NCBI RefSeq assembly: GCF_017068395.1
Contig: NZ_CP070619.1
Location: forward strand, 5,890,001-5,954,000
Source: Rhodococcus pseudokoreensis
GTDB taxonomy: Bacteria > Actinomycetota > Actinomycetes > Mycobacteriales > Mycobacteriaceae
Reading direction: 5' to 3'
DNA: 64,000 nucleotides
In this document: positions 45,539-54,186 of the stretch, one piece after another
How the letters are laid out: each line of letters starts with the position of its first letter
Position numbering within the stretch: the stretch's first letter is position 1
Notes under the pieces: generated by a model
What the model saw: only the letters and a program-made list of their open reading frames with translations
What the model was told of the DNA's origin: nothing
Database searches by the model: none
Translations under genes and position numbers: made by a program

Positions 45539-46717
45539 ATGAACACACAGGTCGGGATCGTCGGCGGGGGCCCCGCAGGACTGATGCTCTCCCATCTCCT
45601 GCACCTGAAGGGCATCGATTCCGTCGTGCTCGAAAGCCGCACCCGCGAGGAGGTGGAGGGCACCATCCGGGCCGGTGTGCTCGAGCAGAACACCGTCGAC
45701 CTCATGGTCGACACCGGACTCGGCGACCGCGTCAAGCGTGAAGGACTCACCCACCACGGCATCGAACTGCGATTCGGCGGCCGCGGCCACCGCATCGACT
45801 TCGACGAACTGACGAACGGCCGCGCCGTCACCGTCTACCCGCAGCACGAGGTCCTCAAAGACCTCATCGCCCGCCGCCTCGAGGACGACGGCGACATCCG
45901 CTTCGGCGTCTCCGACGTGCAGGTGCACGGCCACACCACCGACAACCCGAAGATCACGTACGTCGACGCCGACGGCAACGAGCAGACCCTGACGTGCGCA
46001 CTCGTCGCGGGCTGTGATGGCTCCCGCACCTCCACCCGCGGCCTCATCCCCGAGACCACCGTCCGTACCGACCACTTCCGGCAGTACCCGTTCGCCTGGT
46101 TCGGCATCCTCGCCGAGGCCCCGCCGTCGTCCGAGGAACTGATCTACGCCAACCACCCGCGCGGCTTCGCCCTCATCAGCACCCGCACCCCCGACGTCCA
46201 GCGGCACTACCTGCAGGTCGACCCCGAAGACTCCGTCGACAACTGGTCCGACGACCGCATCTGGTCCGAACTGCACGCCCGCGTCGACGGCGAAGGCGCG
46301 GAAATCAAGGACGGCAAGATCTTCCAGAAGTCGATCCTGCAGTTCCGCAGCTTCGTGTGCGAACCCATGCAGCACGGCAACCTCTTCCTCGCCGGCGACG
46401 CCGCCCACACCGTGCCCCCCACCGGCGCGAAGGGCATGAACCTCGCCATCGCCGACGTGTACTTCCTGTCCGAGGCGATGTCCGAGTACTTCGCCACCCG
46501 CAGCCGCGCCGGACTCGAGGGCTACACCGACAGCGTCCTCCCGCGCGTGTGGCGGACCCAGCACTTCTCCTGGTGGATGTCCTCGATGCTGCACCGCCTC
46601 CCCGACGACACCGGATTCGGCCACAAGCGGCAGGTCGCCGAACTCGACATGGTCACCCGCTCCGCCGCAGGCCGCGCCCTCATCGCGGAGAACTACGTCG
46701 GCACTCCTTTGCGCTGA
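45539..46717 (+). CDS. pobA: 4-hydroxybenzoate 3-monooxygenase
   Basis: 392 residues, the usual length. Flavoprotein aromatic hydroxylase with GxGxxG VGIVGGGPAGLMLSHLLH (residues 5-22), the DG motif CDGSRTSTRG near 160, and GDAAHTVPPTGAKGMNLAIAD near 285-305 for FAD ribityl binding. It makes protocatechuate from 4-hydroxybenzoate using NAD(P)H and oxygen. LESRTREEVEGTIRAGVLEQNTVDL with its conserved Arg residues is typical of PobA. Start behind GCGAGGAGTC. The gene ends 4 bp before a family B palindrome. Confidence 0.96.
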   Translation: MNTQVGIVGGGPAGLMLSHLLHLKGIDSVVLESRTREEVEGTIRAGVLEQNTVDLMVDTGLGDRVKREGLTHHGIELRFGGRGHRIDFDELTNGRAVTVYPQHEVLKDLIARRLEDDGDIRFGVSDVQVHGHTTDNPKITYVDADGNEQTLTCALVAGCDGSRTSTRGLIPETTVRTDHFRQYPFAWFGILAEAPPSSEELIYANHPRGFALISTRTPDVQRHYLQVDPEDSVDNWSDDRIWSELHARVDGEGAEIKDGKIFQKSILQFRSFVCEPMQHGNLFLAGDAAHTVPPTGAKGMNLAIADVYFLSEAMSEYFATRSRAGLEGYTDSVLPRVWRTQHFSWWMSSMLHRLPDDTGFGHKRQVAELDMVTRSAAGRALIAENYVGTPLR

Positions 46718-46721
46718 CGCG

Positions 46722-46767
46722 CCCGTGAGTACTTATTAACGTCCGGCGGTTAACAAGTACTCACGGG
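46722..46767. repeat. palindromic repeat family B, copy 1
   Basis: Left arm CCGTGAGTACTTATTAAC (46723-46740), 8-base loop GTCCGGCG, right arm GTTAACAAGTACTCACGG (46749-46766); 17 of 18 pairs, plus one outer C-G pair. It separates convergent pobA and the tetR-type gene, whose stop codon lies in the right arm. Related copies at 52960-53001 and 54145-54186. Confidence 0.8.
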
Positions 46768-47375
46768 TGGCGGAGCCGCAAGAAGGGGGCGAAGAGCCGG
46801 GCCGTGTTCGCCGACGCCGCCGCGGTGTCTTCCGGCGGGTTGGCGATGAAACTCAACGCAAGCCGGACGATGGCGTGCGCGAGGATGTCCGCGTCTTCGG
46901 GGGAGGCGTCCACCCACGACCGCTGCAACGTCTCGGCGAGCCGTTCGGCCGCGGGGCGGATGATGATGTCGCTGTCCGTGGTGATCAGGCGCAGCAGATC
47001 CTCGGGCGCCTGCCCCTGGTGCAGCGACAATACCAGGGGATCGGCGCCGCTGAGTGCGAAGAACGTCGCATAGCCTTGCCGCAGAGCGGTTGTCACGTCG
47101 CCGGGGTTGTCGTACAGCGCGGACTCGATGACGGTGACGAGGCTGTCGGTCAGCCGCAGGGCGTATCCCTCCGCCAGGCCGCGCCGCGAGCGGAACTCCT
47201 TGTAGATCGTCTGCCTGCTCATGCCGGCGGCGACCGCGACGTCGGTCATGGTGATCGTCGGCCACGGACGTTCGAGGAGCAGTTCCCGCAGCGCATCGAG
47301 GGTTGTCTCCCGCATCAGCGACGTCGCGGCGAGCCGGTACCGGCTCTGTCGTTCGGCGCGGTCGTGTGCGGACAT
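46761..47375 (-). CDS. alkU: TetR family regulator of the alkane cluster (AlkU-like)
   Basis: 204 residues. The TetR HTH is at about 20-70 (LDALRELLLERPWPTITMTDVAVAAGMSRQTIYKEFRSRRGLAEGYAL), followed by an all-helical ligand domain. It is the last gene of the alkB-rubredoxin-rubredoxin-reductase cluster, 10 bp after the reductase, the place held by alkU in Rhodococcus alkB1 clusters. It is expected to repress the cluster. Its stop codon is part of the family B palindrome. Confidence 0.85.
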   Translation of the reverse strand: MSAHDRAERQSRYRLAATSLMRETTLDALRELLLERPWPTITMTDVAVAAGMSRQTIYKEFRSRRGLAEGYALRLTDSLVTVIESALYDNPGDVTTALRQGYATFFALSGADPLVLSLHQGQAPEDLLRLITTDSDIIIRPAAERLAETLQRSWVDASPEDADILAHAIVRLALSFIANPPEDTAAASANTARLFAPFLRLRHP

Positions 47376-47385
47376 GGGATCGATG

Positions 47386-48660
47386 CTAGCGGGCGGGTGT
47401 TACCAGGCCTTCCCGCTCACGGGCGGGCACGTCCGCCAGGGCGACCGACTCGTCTTCCAGGGCGGCGCGGTCGACCGTGCCGCCCCGGGCGATCATCGTG
47501 CGCACGGTCCGGAGGTCTTTCGGACGGCCGACGGCGATGGCGCCGACCGGAGTGCCTTCGCGCATCGCGACGGCCGTGAAGTCGCGATCCGCGACCGAAC
47601 CGCGGACCACGTAGTCGTCGTCGACACGGGTTGCACCGGCGAACTGCACGGTGTGGCCGTACTGCGTGGACCACCCCCAGGGAACGTCCGTGAACGATGC
47701 GGGTCTACCGAGGATGGAGCGGGCGGCGGCAATCCCTTGTGCCTGAGCGCCGTTCCAGTGTTCGGAGCGATATCTTTCGTCGCCGCGCGCCCCGGGAATG
47801 TTGGCGGCGTCGCCGGCGGCGAAGATGCCGTCGGCCGACGTGCGGAACATCCCGTCGACGGTGATGCCGTTGTGGACCCGGAGTCCCGCCGCAACGGCGA
47901 GCGTCACCTCGGGGACGGTGCCGACCGAGACGAGGACGGTCCCGGCACTCCAGATGCGACCGTCGGCCGCGGTGGCCAGGGCGGCGCCGTCGTCGCCCAC
48001 GTTCAGCGAGGCGAGCGTGACGTTCGTGCAGACGTCGACGTCGTTCTCGGAGTGCATGGAGGCGATCATCGTCGAGACGTCCGGCGGCACGATGCGACTG
48101 AGGAGCGACGGGTCCCGTTCGAGAACGGTTACGCCCGCGCCCAGCGACCGCGCCGTCGCGGCGACCTCGCATCCGATGAGGCCTCCGCCGATCACGAGCA
48201 GGGACCCGGTGCGTCGAATCGACTCCCGGAGCGAATCCGCATCGGCCATCGATCGAAGGGTGAAGACGTTTGCGCCGGAGGCACCGTCGAGGCGGCGCGC
48301 CCGGCCGCCGGTGGCGAGCAGCAGAGCACTGAAGTGCAGTGTCTCGCCGGACGAGAGCGTCACCACCTTCCGTCGTGCGTCGAGTTCGACCGCCGTTGCT
48401 CCGGTGATCAATTCGATATCCTGCTCTTGCCAGAACGAGTCCGGCTTCAGCGCGGTCTTCTCCGCGGCCGTGGCACCCGACAGGAGGTCCTTCGACACAG
48501 TGGGGCGCCGATACGGCGGCGTGGGTTCGTCTCCGATCAGGACGACGCGCCCGCGGAAACCCTCCGAGCGGAGCGTCTGCGCGGCGCTCGCCCCCGCGAT
48601 ACCCGACCCGACGATGACGACCGTCGACAGTGCGGTGGACGGATTCGGCACGGCACTCAT
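47386..48660 (-). CDS. rubB: rubredoxin reductase
   Basis: 424 residues. FAD motif [21 protein letters not shown] (14-34), NAD motif [28 protein letters not shown] near 148-175, and the second FAD motif [12 protein letters not shown] near 280. It reduces rubredoxin with NADH to supply electrons to AlkB. The start overlaps the stop of the second rubredoxin gene (ATGA). The longer frame to 48807 would read through the rubredoxin gene and was rejected. Confidence 0.93.
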   Translation of the reverse strand: MSAVPNPSTALSTVVIVGSGIAGASAAQTLRSEGFRGRVVLIGDEPTPPYRRPTVSKDLLSGATAAEKTALKPDSFWQEQDIELITGATAVELDARRKVVTLSSGETLHFSALLLATGGRARRLDGASGANVFTLRSMADADSLRESIRRTGSLLVIGGGLIGCEVAATARSLGAGVTVLERDPSLLSRIVPPDVSTMIASMHSENDVDVCTNVTLASLNVGDDGAALATAADGRIWSAGTVLVSVGTVPEVTLAVAAGLRVHNGITVDGMFRTSADGIFAAGDAANIPGARGDERYRSEHWNGAQAQGIAAARSILGRPASFTDVPWGWSTQYGHTVQFAGATRVDDDYVVRGSVADRDFTAVAMREGTPVGAIAVGRPKDLRTVRTMIARGGTVDRAALEDESVALADVPAREREGLVTPAR

Positions 48661-48842
48661 GCCCGGCTGACCTCGACCATGTCGAAATCGGCCTTGGCGG
48701 CACCGCAGTCGGGGCACGACCAGTCGTCGGGAATGTCGTCCCACCGGGTGCCCGGCTCGATGCCGTCCTCCGGCCAGCCCTCGGCCTCGTCGTACTCGAA
48801 TCCGCATTGGGCGCAGCGGAAAAGCTTGAAATCGGTACTCAT
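48657..48842 (-). CDS. rubA2: rubredoxin 2
   Basis: 61 residues, one rubredoxin domain with the two Cys pairs [20 protein letters not shown] and [13 protein letters not shown] binding a single iron. It matches the AlkG2-type rubredoxins that pass electrons to AlkB. It is 1 bp from the first rubredoxin gene and overlaps the reductase by 4 bp. Too short for most automated gene calls. Confidence 0.95.
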   Translation of the reverse strand: MSTDFKLFRCAQCGFEYDEAEGWPEDGIEPGTRWDDIPDDWSCPDCGAAKADFDMVEVSRA

Positions 48843-48843
48843 G

Positions 48844-49011
48844 TCATGCCACCTTCGTTTCGAAATCGATCTTCTCGCGGACCCCGCAATCGGGGCAGCA
48901 CCAGTCGTCGGGCACATCGGCCCACGGGGTGCCGGCGGGGAATCCTTCACGGGGTGCGCCGGACGCTTCGTCGTAGACGTAGTCGCAGACCGGGCACTGG
49001 TAGGCGGCCAT
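48844..49011 (-). CDS. rubA1: rubredoxin 1
   Basis: 55 residues with [20 protein letters not shown] and [15 protein letters not shown], the two CxxC knuckles of a rubredoxin. Carries electrons in the alkane hydroxylase system; alkB clusters of Rhodococcus usually carry two types, only one of which typically supports AlkB. Start overlaps the alkB stop (ATGA). The long reading frame containing it (to 50310) is a shadow of alkB. Confidence 0.95.
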   Translation of the reverse strand: MAAYQCPVCDYVYDEASGAPREGFPAGTPWADVPDDWCCPDCGVREKIDFETKVA

Positions 49012-50243
49012 CACCGAACTCCGCCGTCGTACTTGGCCAGAACCTTCTCGCGCTTGCCGGGTTGGATGTTCACGCGGGTGATGTCGCCGTCGTAGTGGTC
49101 GAGCACCCGGTGGTCCATCACCTTGCGCCACAGCGGCGGGAAGTACGCGAGCGTGATCATGCTGGCGTATCCGCTGGGCAGGTTGGGGGCGCCGTCCATG
49201 CTCCGCAGCGTCTGGTACCGCCGGGTGGGGTTCGCGTGGTGGTCGCTGTGGCGCTGCAGGTGATACAGGAAGATGTTGGTCACGATGTGGTCGGAGTTCC
49301 AGCTGTGTGCGGGCGCGCAACGCTCGTAGCGGCCGCTGGCGGTCTTCTGGCGCATCAGGCCGTAGTGCTCGAGATAATTGACCGTTTCGAGGAGCGAGAA
49401 ACCGTAGACGGCCTGGATGATCAGGAACGGGATGACGACCGGACCGAATATCGCGACGAGTGCGCCGAACAGCACCACCGACATGAGCCACGCGTTGAGG
49501 ACGTCGTTGTGAATGCTCCACGTGCTCTTGTCGAGTCGATGCATCCGGGTCTTCTCCAGCTCCCACGACGACTTCAGGCTTCCCCACACGCTGCGGGGGA
49601 GGAACGCCCAGAAGCTTTCTCCGAAACGTGAACTCGCCGGGTCCTCGGGTGTCGCGACCCGGACGTGGTGGCCGCGGTTGTGCTCGATGTAGAAGTGGCC
49701 GTAGAAGGTCTGTGCGAGCGTGATCTTGGCCAGCCAGCGTTCGAGGTCGGTCTTCTTGTGACCCATCTCGTGGGCGGTGTTGATGCCGATGCCACCCATC
49801 ACGGCGACGCTGAACGCGACACCGATCTTCGACACCAGTCCGAGGCCGCCGTCGATGCCGAGCCAGGACAGGCTGTCCGCCGACCAGAGGTAGCACGCGA
49901 ACACCAGGCTTGCCAGCTGGAACGGGATGAACACGTAGGTGCAGTACCGGTAGTACCTGTCGTTCTCGAGCTGTTCCATCACTTCCTCGGGCGGGTTCTG
50001 GCCGTCGGGTCCGAAGAACCGGTCGAGGACCGGGAGCACGATGAACAGCAACAGCGCGCCGATCCACCACCACACCGGAGCCACCGCCGACCATCCGAGG
50101 TGGTTGAAGGCCCACACCAGTCCCGCGGCGAGGAACAGTGCGGTCGGGGGTATCAACCCCATCAGCCACAGGTAGCGCTTGCGGTCGCGCCAGGCTTCCG
50201 GGGGTGCTTCCTCTGTCGTCCTGCCGATATCCGACGTCGTCAC
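49011..50243 (-). CDS. alkB: alkane 1-monooxygenase
   Basis: 410 residues. Integral membrane diiron hydroxylase with about six spans and the three histidine boxes: HEMGHKK (158-164), EHNRGHH (187-193) and LQRHSDHH near 335. An additional NYLEHYGLMRQ motif is the AlkB signature. It oxidises medium-chain n-alkanes to primary alcohols. The GTG start at 50243 has a very strong GAGGAGG eight bases upstream; extension to 50324 is unsupported. First gene of the five-gene alkane cluster. Confidence 0.96.
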   Translation of the reverse strand: MTTSDIGRTTEEAPPEAWRDRKRYLWLMGLIPPTALFLAAGLVWAFNHLGWSAVAPVWWWIGALLLFIVLPVLDRFFGPDGQNPPEEVMEQLENDRYYRYCTYVFIPFQLASLVFACYLWSADSLSWLGIDGGLGLVSKIGVAFSVAVMGGIGINTAHEMGHKKTDLERWLAKITLAQTFYGHFYIEHNRGHHVRVATPEDPASSRFGESFWAFLPRSVWGSLKSSWELEKTRMHRLDKSTWSIHNDVLNAWLMSVVLFGALVAIFGPVVIPFLIIQAVYGFSLLETVNYLEHYGLMRQKTASGRYERCAPAHSWNSDHIVTNIFLYHLQRHSDHHANPTRRYQTLRSMDGAPNLPSGYASMITLAYFPPLWRKVMDHRVLDHYDGDITRVNIQPGKREKVLAKYDGGVR

Positions 50244-50341
50244 GGTCCGAACCTCCTCGTCCAGTAGCTGTCGCGGTATGAACCAGCTCACTCTCATTTG
50301 GACAGTACACGGACTTCGATCCAAGGTCTAGACAAAACTGA

Positions 50342-50355
50342 GGATTTGTAAATCC
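50342..50355. promoter_or_regulatory. perfect palindrome GGATTT-GT-AAATCC upstream of alkB
   Basis: 14-bp perfect dyad about 99 bp before the alkB start, in the 194-bp gap between alkB and a divergent small ORF. A candidate operator for the TetR-type regulator of the cluster; a second 8-bp palindrome GTCTAGAC lies a few bases away, nearer alkB. Confidence 0.45.
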
Positions 50356-50437
50356 CGACAGGGCGCCGCTCTAACGCCGGGGTCGTCCCGGCCGATAGAC
50401 AGTGCGACAACGTGTCACCGTGCGGAGGAGGCCCTCG

Positions 50438-50506
50438 ATGTTCCGCGATCCCGGACTGCCCGATTGGCTCGAATTCGTTCTCGGCCTGCTCGGGTACCGC
50501 TGGTAG
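50438..50506 (+). CDS. small ORF, 22 residues, divergent from alkB
   Basis: ATG behind a strong ribosome binding site (GCGGAGGAGG, 6 bases before the start) opens a 22-codon frame beginning MFRDPGLPDWLEF and ending LLGYRW, stop TAG. The peptide is amphipathic/hydrophobic with a central LEFVLGLL stretch, compatible with a small membrane peptide. Nothing is known that matches it by eye. The strong ribosome site is the main argument that it is real; it could also be a leader peptide. The convergent YrdB-like gene ends 4 bp beyond. Confidence 0.45.
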   Translation: MFRDPGLPDWLEFVLGLLGYRW

Positions 50507-50510
50507 TCCG

Positions 50511-50861
50511 CTAGTCCGGCGTGCGTGAGCGCGCAGCGAACGTCGCCGTCGCCACGACGGCGAAGACCAGCCCCCACCATGGGTGACCGGCGAATGCGAC
50601 GAGCGCGCCGGTCACCGCGAACAGAGCGGTCTGGGCGACCAGTCGCGCGGGGTTGGGTAGTCGTCGGCTCGACTTCGGGGCCATGGCGACACCCCAGATC
50701 ACGGCCGCGGCCACCGGGAGGAGCGCGGCGAGTACCACCTGGACGACCGTCGAGTTCGCGAGCGACCACCCCGCGACGGCGAGCAGGACCAGCATCGCGA
50801 TCTCACAGGCGAAGGCCACGACGTCGAGTACACCCACCCGTTGCGCGCCGGCTTCGCTCAT
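50511..50861 (-). CDS. YrdB/DUF2568 family small membrane protein
   Basis: 116 residues with about four spans: VLDVVAFACEIAMLVLLAVAGWSLA, VVQVVLAALLPVAAAVIWGVAMAP, ARLVAQTALFAVTGALVAFAGH and WWGLVFAVVATATFAA. The WGVAMAPKSSRRL loop after the second span is characteristic of DUF2568 (YrdB). Function unknown. It is divergent from the M13 peptidase gene, with 63 bp between the starts. Confidence 0.8.
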   Translation of the reverse strand: MSEAGAQRVGVLDVVAFACEIAMLVLLAVAGWSLANSTVVQVVLAALLPVAAAVIWGVAMAPKSSRRLPNPARLVAQTALFAVTGALVAFAGHPWWGLVFAVVATATFAARSRTPD

Positions 50862-50924
50862 CGGTCCAGCGTAAATGCGTACGTTGGAAGGGACGGCGAA
50901 TACGGGACGACGGAAGAGAGACTG

Positions 50925-52948
50925 GTGCAGTTCGGGTGCAGACGATGGTTCGCGGTGGTGGCGGCGGGGACGGCCCTGACGATGGGTGTCGCGAGTTGTT
51001 CGTCGCCGCCGGCCACGGACGCCGCGTTCGACACAGCCGAACTGGACTCCGCGATCAACCCCTGCGACGACCTCTACGGGACGGTCAACGACACCTGGAT
51101 CGCGGAGACCCCGATCCCGGACGACGAATCCAAGTACGGCGTCTTCAACCAGCTACGCGACAAGAGTCTGGACACGCAGCGGGGCATCGCCCAGAGCGCC
51201 GCGGAGAACCTCGGGAGTGAGGACGCGAACTCGGACCGGTCCAAGATCGGTGCGCTCTACGAGTCGGCCATGGACGAGAAGTTCATCGACGCAGCCGGTT
51301 TCGCCCCACTGGAACCGGAATTGGCTCGGATCGACGCCATCGGATCCGCTGCGGACGTCGCGACATTCCTCACCGAGGATGCCGTGGACGGCGGATCGAT
51401 CGTCTTCGGTCTCACTGCGGGTGCCGACTACCGGGATGCGACGAAGCAGATCGGATTCGTCGCCCCGACCGGAATCTCGCTGCCGTCCAAGGACTACTAC
51501 AGCGACCCGCAGTACGCGCCGATCCTCGACGCCTACCGCAGCTACCTCGGTACGTCACTCGACCTGATCGGTGCCGGCGCGGCGCAGGCCGATCAGGCCG
51601 TCGAACTCGAGAAGGCGCTGGCGGACGCGTCGCTGTCGCCCGAACAGGCACGCGATCCCGCGACGCAGTACAACCTCGTCACCGTCGATCAGGCGAACGC
51701 GACGACACCGGCATTCGACTGGCGGCGGTACCTCGCGGCGCAGGGGGTCTCGCCCGACGCGGGATTCTCCCTCGCCGCCACCCCTACTTCACTCGCGTGA
51801 ACGAACTCCTGGAACGCGCTCCCGTCGACCAGTGGAAGTCCTACCTGCGCGCGCAGGTGGTGTCCCGCTCCGCCGAGCGACTGTCGAAACCGTTTCGGGA
51901 CAACCAGTTCGAATTCGACAAGCAGATCTCGGGCAACACCGCGCAGAAGCCCCGCTGGAAGACCGCAGTCGCGGACGTGAACACCGCGATGGGTGAGGCG
52001 ATGGGCGAACTGTACGTGCAGGAGGCGTTCGACCCGGCAGCGAAGGACCGCGCCCAGCAACTGGTCCGGCACGTGCTGGACGCGCTGAAGGTACGCATCG
52101 AGAACGTGGATTGGATGAGCCCGGAAACCAAGCAGAAGGCACTCGACAAGTGGTCGGAACTGGTCCCCAAGATCGGGTACCCCGACACGTGGCGCGACTG
52201 GTCCGGTTTGCAGATCAGCCGCGGCGACTACTTCGGGAATCTCGCCGCGGCCGACAAGTTCAATCACGCCTACGATCTGGCGAAGATCGGGAAGACGTCC
52301 GACCGCACGCAGTGGGCGATGACCCCGCAGACCGTCAACGCGTACTACAACCCCAGCGACAACACGATCAATTTCCCCGCCGCGATCCTGCAGGCCCCGT
52401 TCTTCGACCCGAACGCCGACGACGCCCTCAACTTCGGCGGCATCGGCTCCGTCATCGGGCACGAGGCCACCCACGGGTTCGACGACCAGGGCAGCCAATT
52501 CGACGGCAAGGGCAACAACGTGAACTGGTGGACCCCCGCGGACAGCGAACAGTTCGCGGCCCGGACGGAGAAACTCGTCGACCAGTTCGACGGTTACACC
52601 CCGATCCCCGGCCGGCCCGACCTCCACGTCAACGGCAACCTGACGCTCGGTGAGAACATCGCCGACCTGGGCGGCGTCAACGCGTCGTACGACGCACTGA
52701 AGGCCGCGCTCGATTCCGACCCCGGGGCGGCGGAGGAGAAGATCGACGGCTACACGCCAGGTCAGCGGTTCTTCCTCAACTACGCCCGGGTGTGGCGCGA
52801 GAAGACCCGCGACGAGGCCATGATCACCCAGTTGGGCAGCGACCCGCACGCGCCGTCGGATCTCCGCGTCAACGGGGTCGTCCCGAACGTCCCGGGGTTC
52901 GGTGAGTCGTTCGACTGCCCGCCCGGCTCCCCGCTGGTGCACGAGTAG
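50925..52948 (+). pseudogene. M13 family zinc metallopeptidase with a frameshift
   Basis: A predicted lipoprotein peptidase of about 674 residues broken once. The first part (GTG at 50925, GGAAGAGAG upstream) has a signal peptide ending GVASC, then the M13 N-domain (NPCDDLYGTVNDTWIAETPIPDDESKYG). It runs into a stop at 51800. The second part, readable from about 51780 in another frame, continues YFTRVNELLERAPVDQWKSYL and carries the zinc motif IGHEATHGFDDQG and NLTLGENIADLGGV with the third ligand Glu. The shift lies at a short C-run near 51780-51784. Either part alone would be inactive. A sequencing slip is plausible. Confidence 0.82.
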
Positions 52949-52959
52949 CGCTCCGCGCC

Positions 52960-53001
52960 CGTGAGTACTTATCAACCACCGGCGGTTAACAAGTACTCAC
53001 G
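52960..53001. repeat. palindromic repeat family B, copy 2
   Basis: Left arm CGTGAGTACTTATCAAC, loop CACCGGCG, right arm GTTAACAAGTACTCACG; 15 of 17 pairs. It lies 11 bp after the M13 peptidase stop and 66 bp before the next gene, which runs in the same direction, so here it would act as a simple 3'-end hairpin. Confidence 0.8.
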
Positions 53002-53066
53002 AGCGCAGCACTAGAACCTGTTACATTCGCGGGAGGGGTACTGCTTCTGGAACGAGGAGAGAACTC

Positions 53067-54149
53067 ATGAGCTACCGCGTCGTCGAATGGTCCACCGGTA
53101 CGGTCGGGCGTCACGCCATCGCAGGCATCGACGCCCGCGACGACCTCGAACTGGTCGGCGTGTGGGTGTCCGACCCGGCGAAGGTCGGGAAGGACGCCGG
53201 CGAACTGGCGGGTCTCGGCCGCAACCTCGGGGTGACGGCGACCGACGACAAGGCTGCGCTCCTCGCGCTGAAACCGGACTGCATCGTGCACACCGCGATG
53301 ACGGACGACCGCATCTTCGACGCCATCGAGGACCTGATCTCCTTCCTCGAGGCCGGCATCAACGTCGTGTCCTCGGGCCCCGTCCTGTTGCAGTACCCGA
53401 TCGGGGTGGTCCCGGACGAACTCGTCGACCGCATCCACAGCGCGGGCGAACAGGGAGGCGCGAGTCTCCACGTCAACGGTATCGACCCCGGGTTCGCGAA
53501 CGACGTTCTCCCGCTGGCCATGACGAGCCTGTCGCAGCGGATCGACGAGGTGCGCTGCTCCGAGATCGCCGACTACTCCACCTACTACCAGCCGGTGGTG
53601 ATGAGCGAGATCTTCGGTTTCGGCAAACCCGTCGAGGAGACGCCGATGCTGTTCCAGCCGGGCGTGCTGTCGCTGGCGTGGGGGAGCGTCGTCCGCCAGA
53701 TCGCCGCGGGACTGGATCTCACCCTCGACGAACCGCTGGTCGAGAAGTTCGAACGGATCCCCGCCGAGCAGGACCTGGACATCCTGTCGTGCCACATCGC
53801 GAAGGGAACCGTGGCGACGGTGCGGTTCGAAGTCGTCGGCACCGTCGACGGGGTGCCGCGCGTGGTCCTCGAACACATCACCCGCACCCACCCCGACCAG
53901 CAACCGGACTGGCCGAAACCCACCCGCGGCGACGGGTGCTACCGCATCGACATCACGGGCGAACCGATGATGACGCTCGAATTCGACCACCACGGCGAGC
54001 ACGGCGACCACAACGTGTCGGGGATGATCGTCACCGCGATGCGCCTGGTGAACTCGGTACAGGCGGTGGTCGAGGCGAAGCCCGGCCTGGTGACCGCACT
54101 CGACCTGCCGCTCGTCACGGGTCGCGGCTTGTGCGCTCCGCACCCATGA
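53067..54149 (+). CDS. DapB-like NAD(P)-dependent dehydrogenase
   Basis: 360 residues. N-terminal Rossmann fold YRVVEWSTGTVGRHAIAGIDARDDLELVGVWV resembles dihydrodipicolinate reductase, and the rest matches the amine-dehydrogenase-like proteins often annotated near lipid and steroid genes in actinobacteria (GINVVSSGPVLLQYP, ASLHVNGIDPGFANDVLPL, GDHNVSGMIVTAMRLVN). A true lysine-pathway DapB is shorter (about 250), so this is a paralogue of unknown substrate. Start behind CGAGGAGAGAAC. Its stop codon falls within the left arm of a family B palindrome. Confidence 0.82.
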   Translation: MSYRVVEWSTGTVGRHAIAGIDARDDLELVGVWVSDPAKVGKDAGELAGLGRNLGVTATDDKAALLALKPDCIVHTAMTDDRIFDAIEDLISFLEAGINVVSSGPVLLQYPIGVVPDELVDRIHSAGEQGGASLHVNGIDPGFANDVLPLAMTSLSQRIDEVRCSEIADYSTYYQPVVMSEIFGFGKPVEETPMLFQPGVLSLAWGSVVRQIAAGLDLTLDEPLVEKFERIPAEQDLDILSCHIAKGTVATVRFEVVGTVDGVPRVVLEHITRTHPDQQPDWPKPTRGDGCYRIDITGEPMMTLEFDHHGEHGDHNVSGMIVTAMRLVNSVQAVVEAKPGLVTALDLPLVTGRGLCAPHP

Positions 54150-54186
54150 GTACTTGTTAACCGCCCGACGTTAATAAGTACTCACA
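54145..54186. repeat. palindromic repeat family B, copy 3
   Basis: Left arm CATGAGTACTTGTTAAC, loop CGCCCGAC, right arm GTTAATAAGTACTCACA. The stops of both convergent neighbours (DapB-like gene and HAD gene) lie inside its arms, so the element supplies both termination codons and probably the shared terminator. Confidence 0.8.

Noticed and set aside
47386..47440. CCCGCTCACGGGCGGG near the end of the rubredoxin reductase gene as a third palindrome family
   Set aside because: Lies within conserved coding sequence, has short imperfect arms and no second copy in the window.
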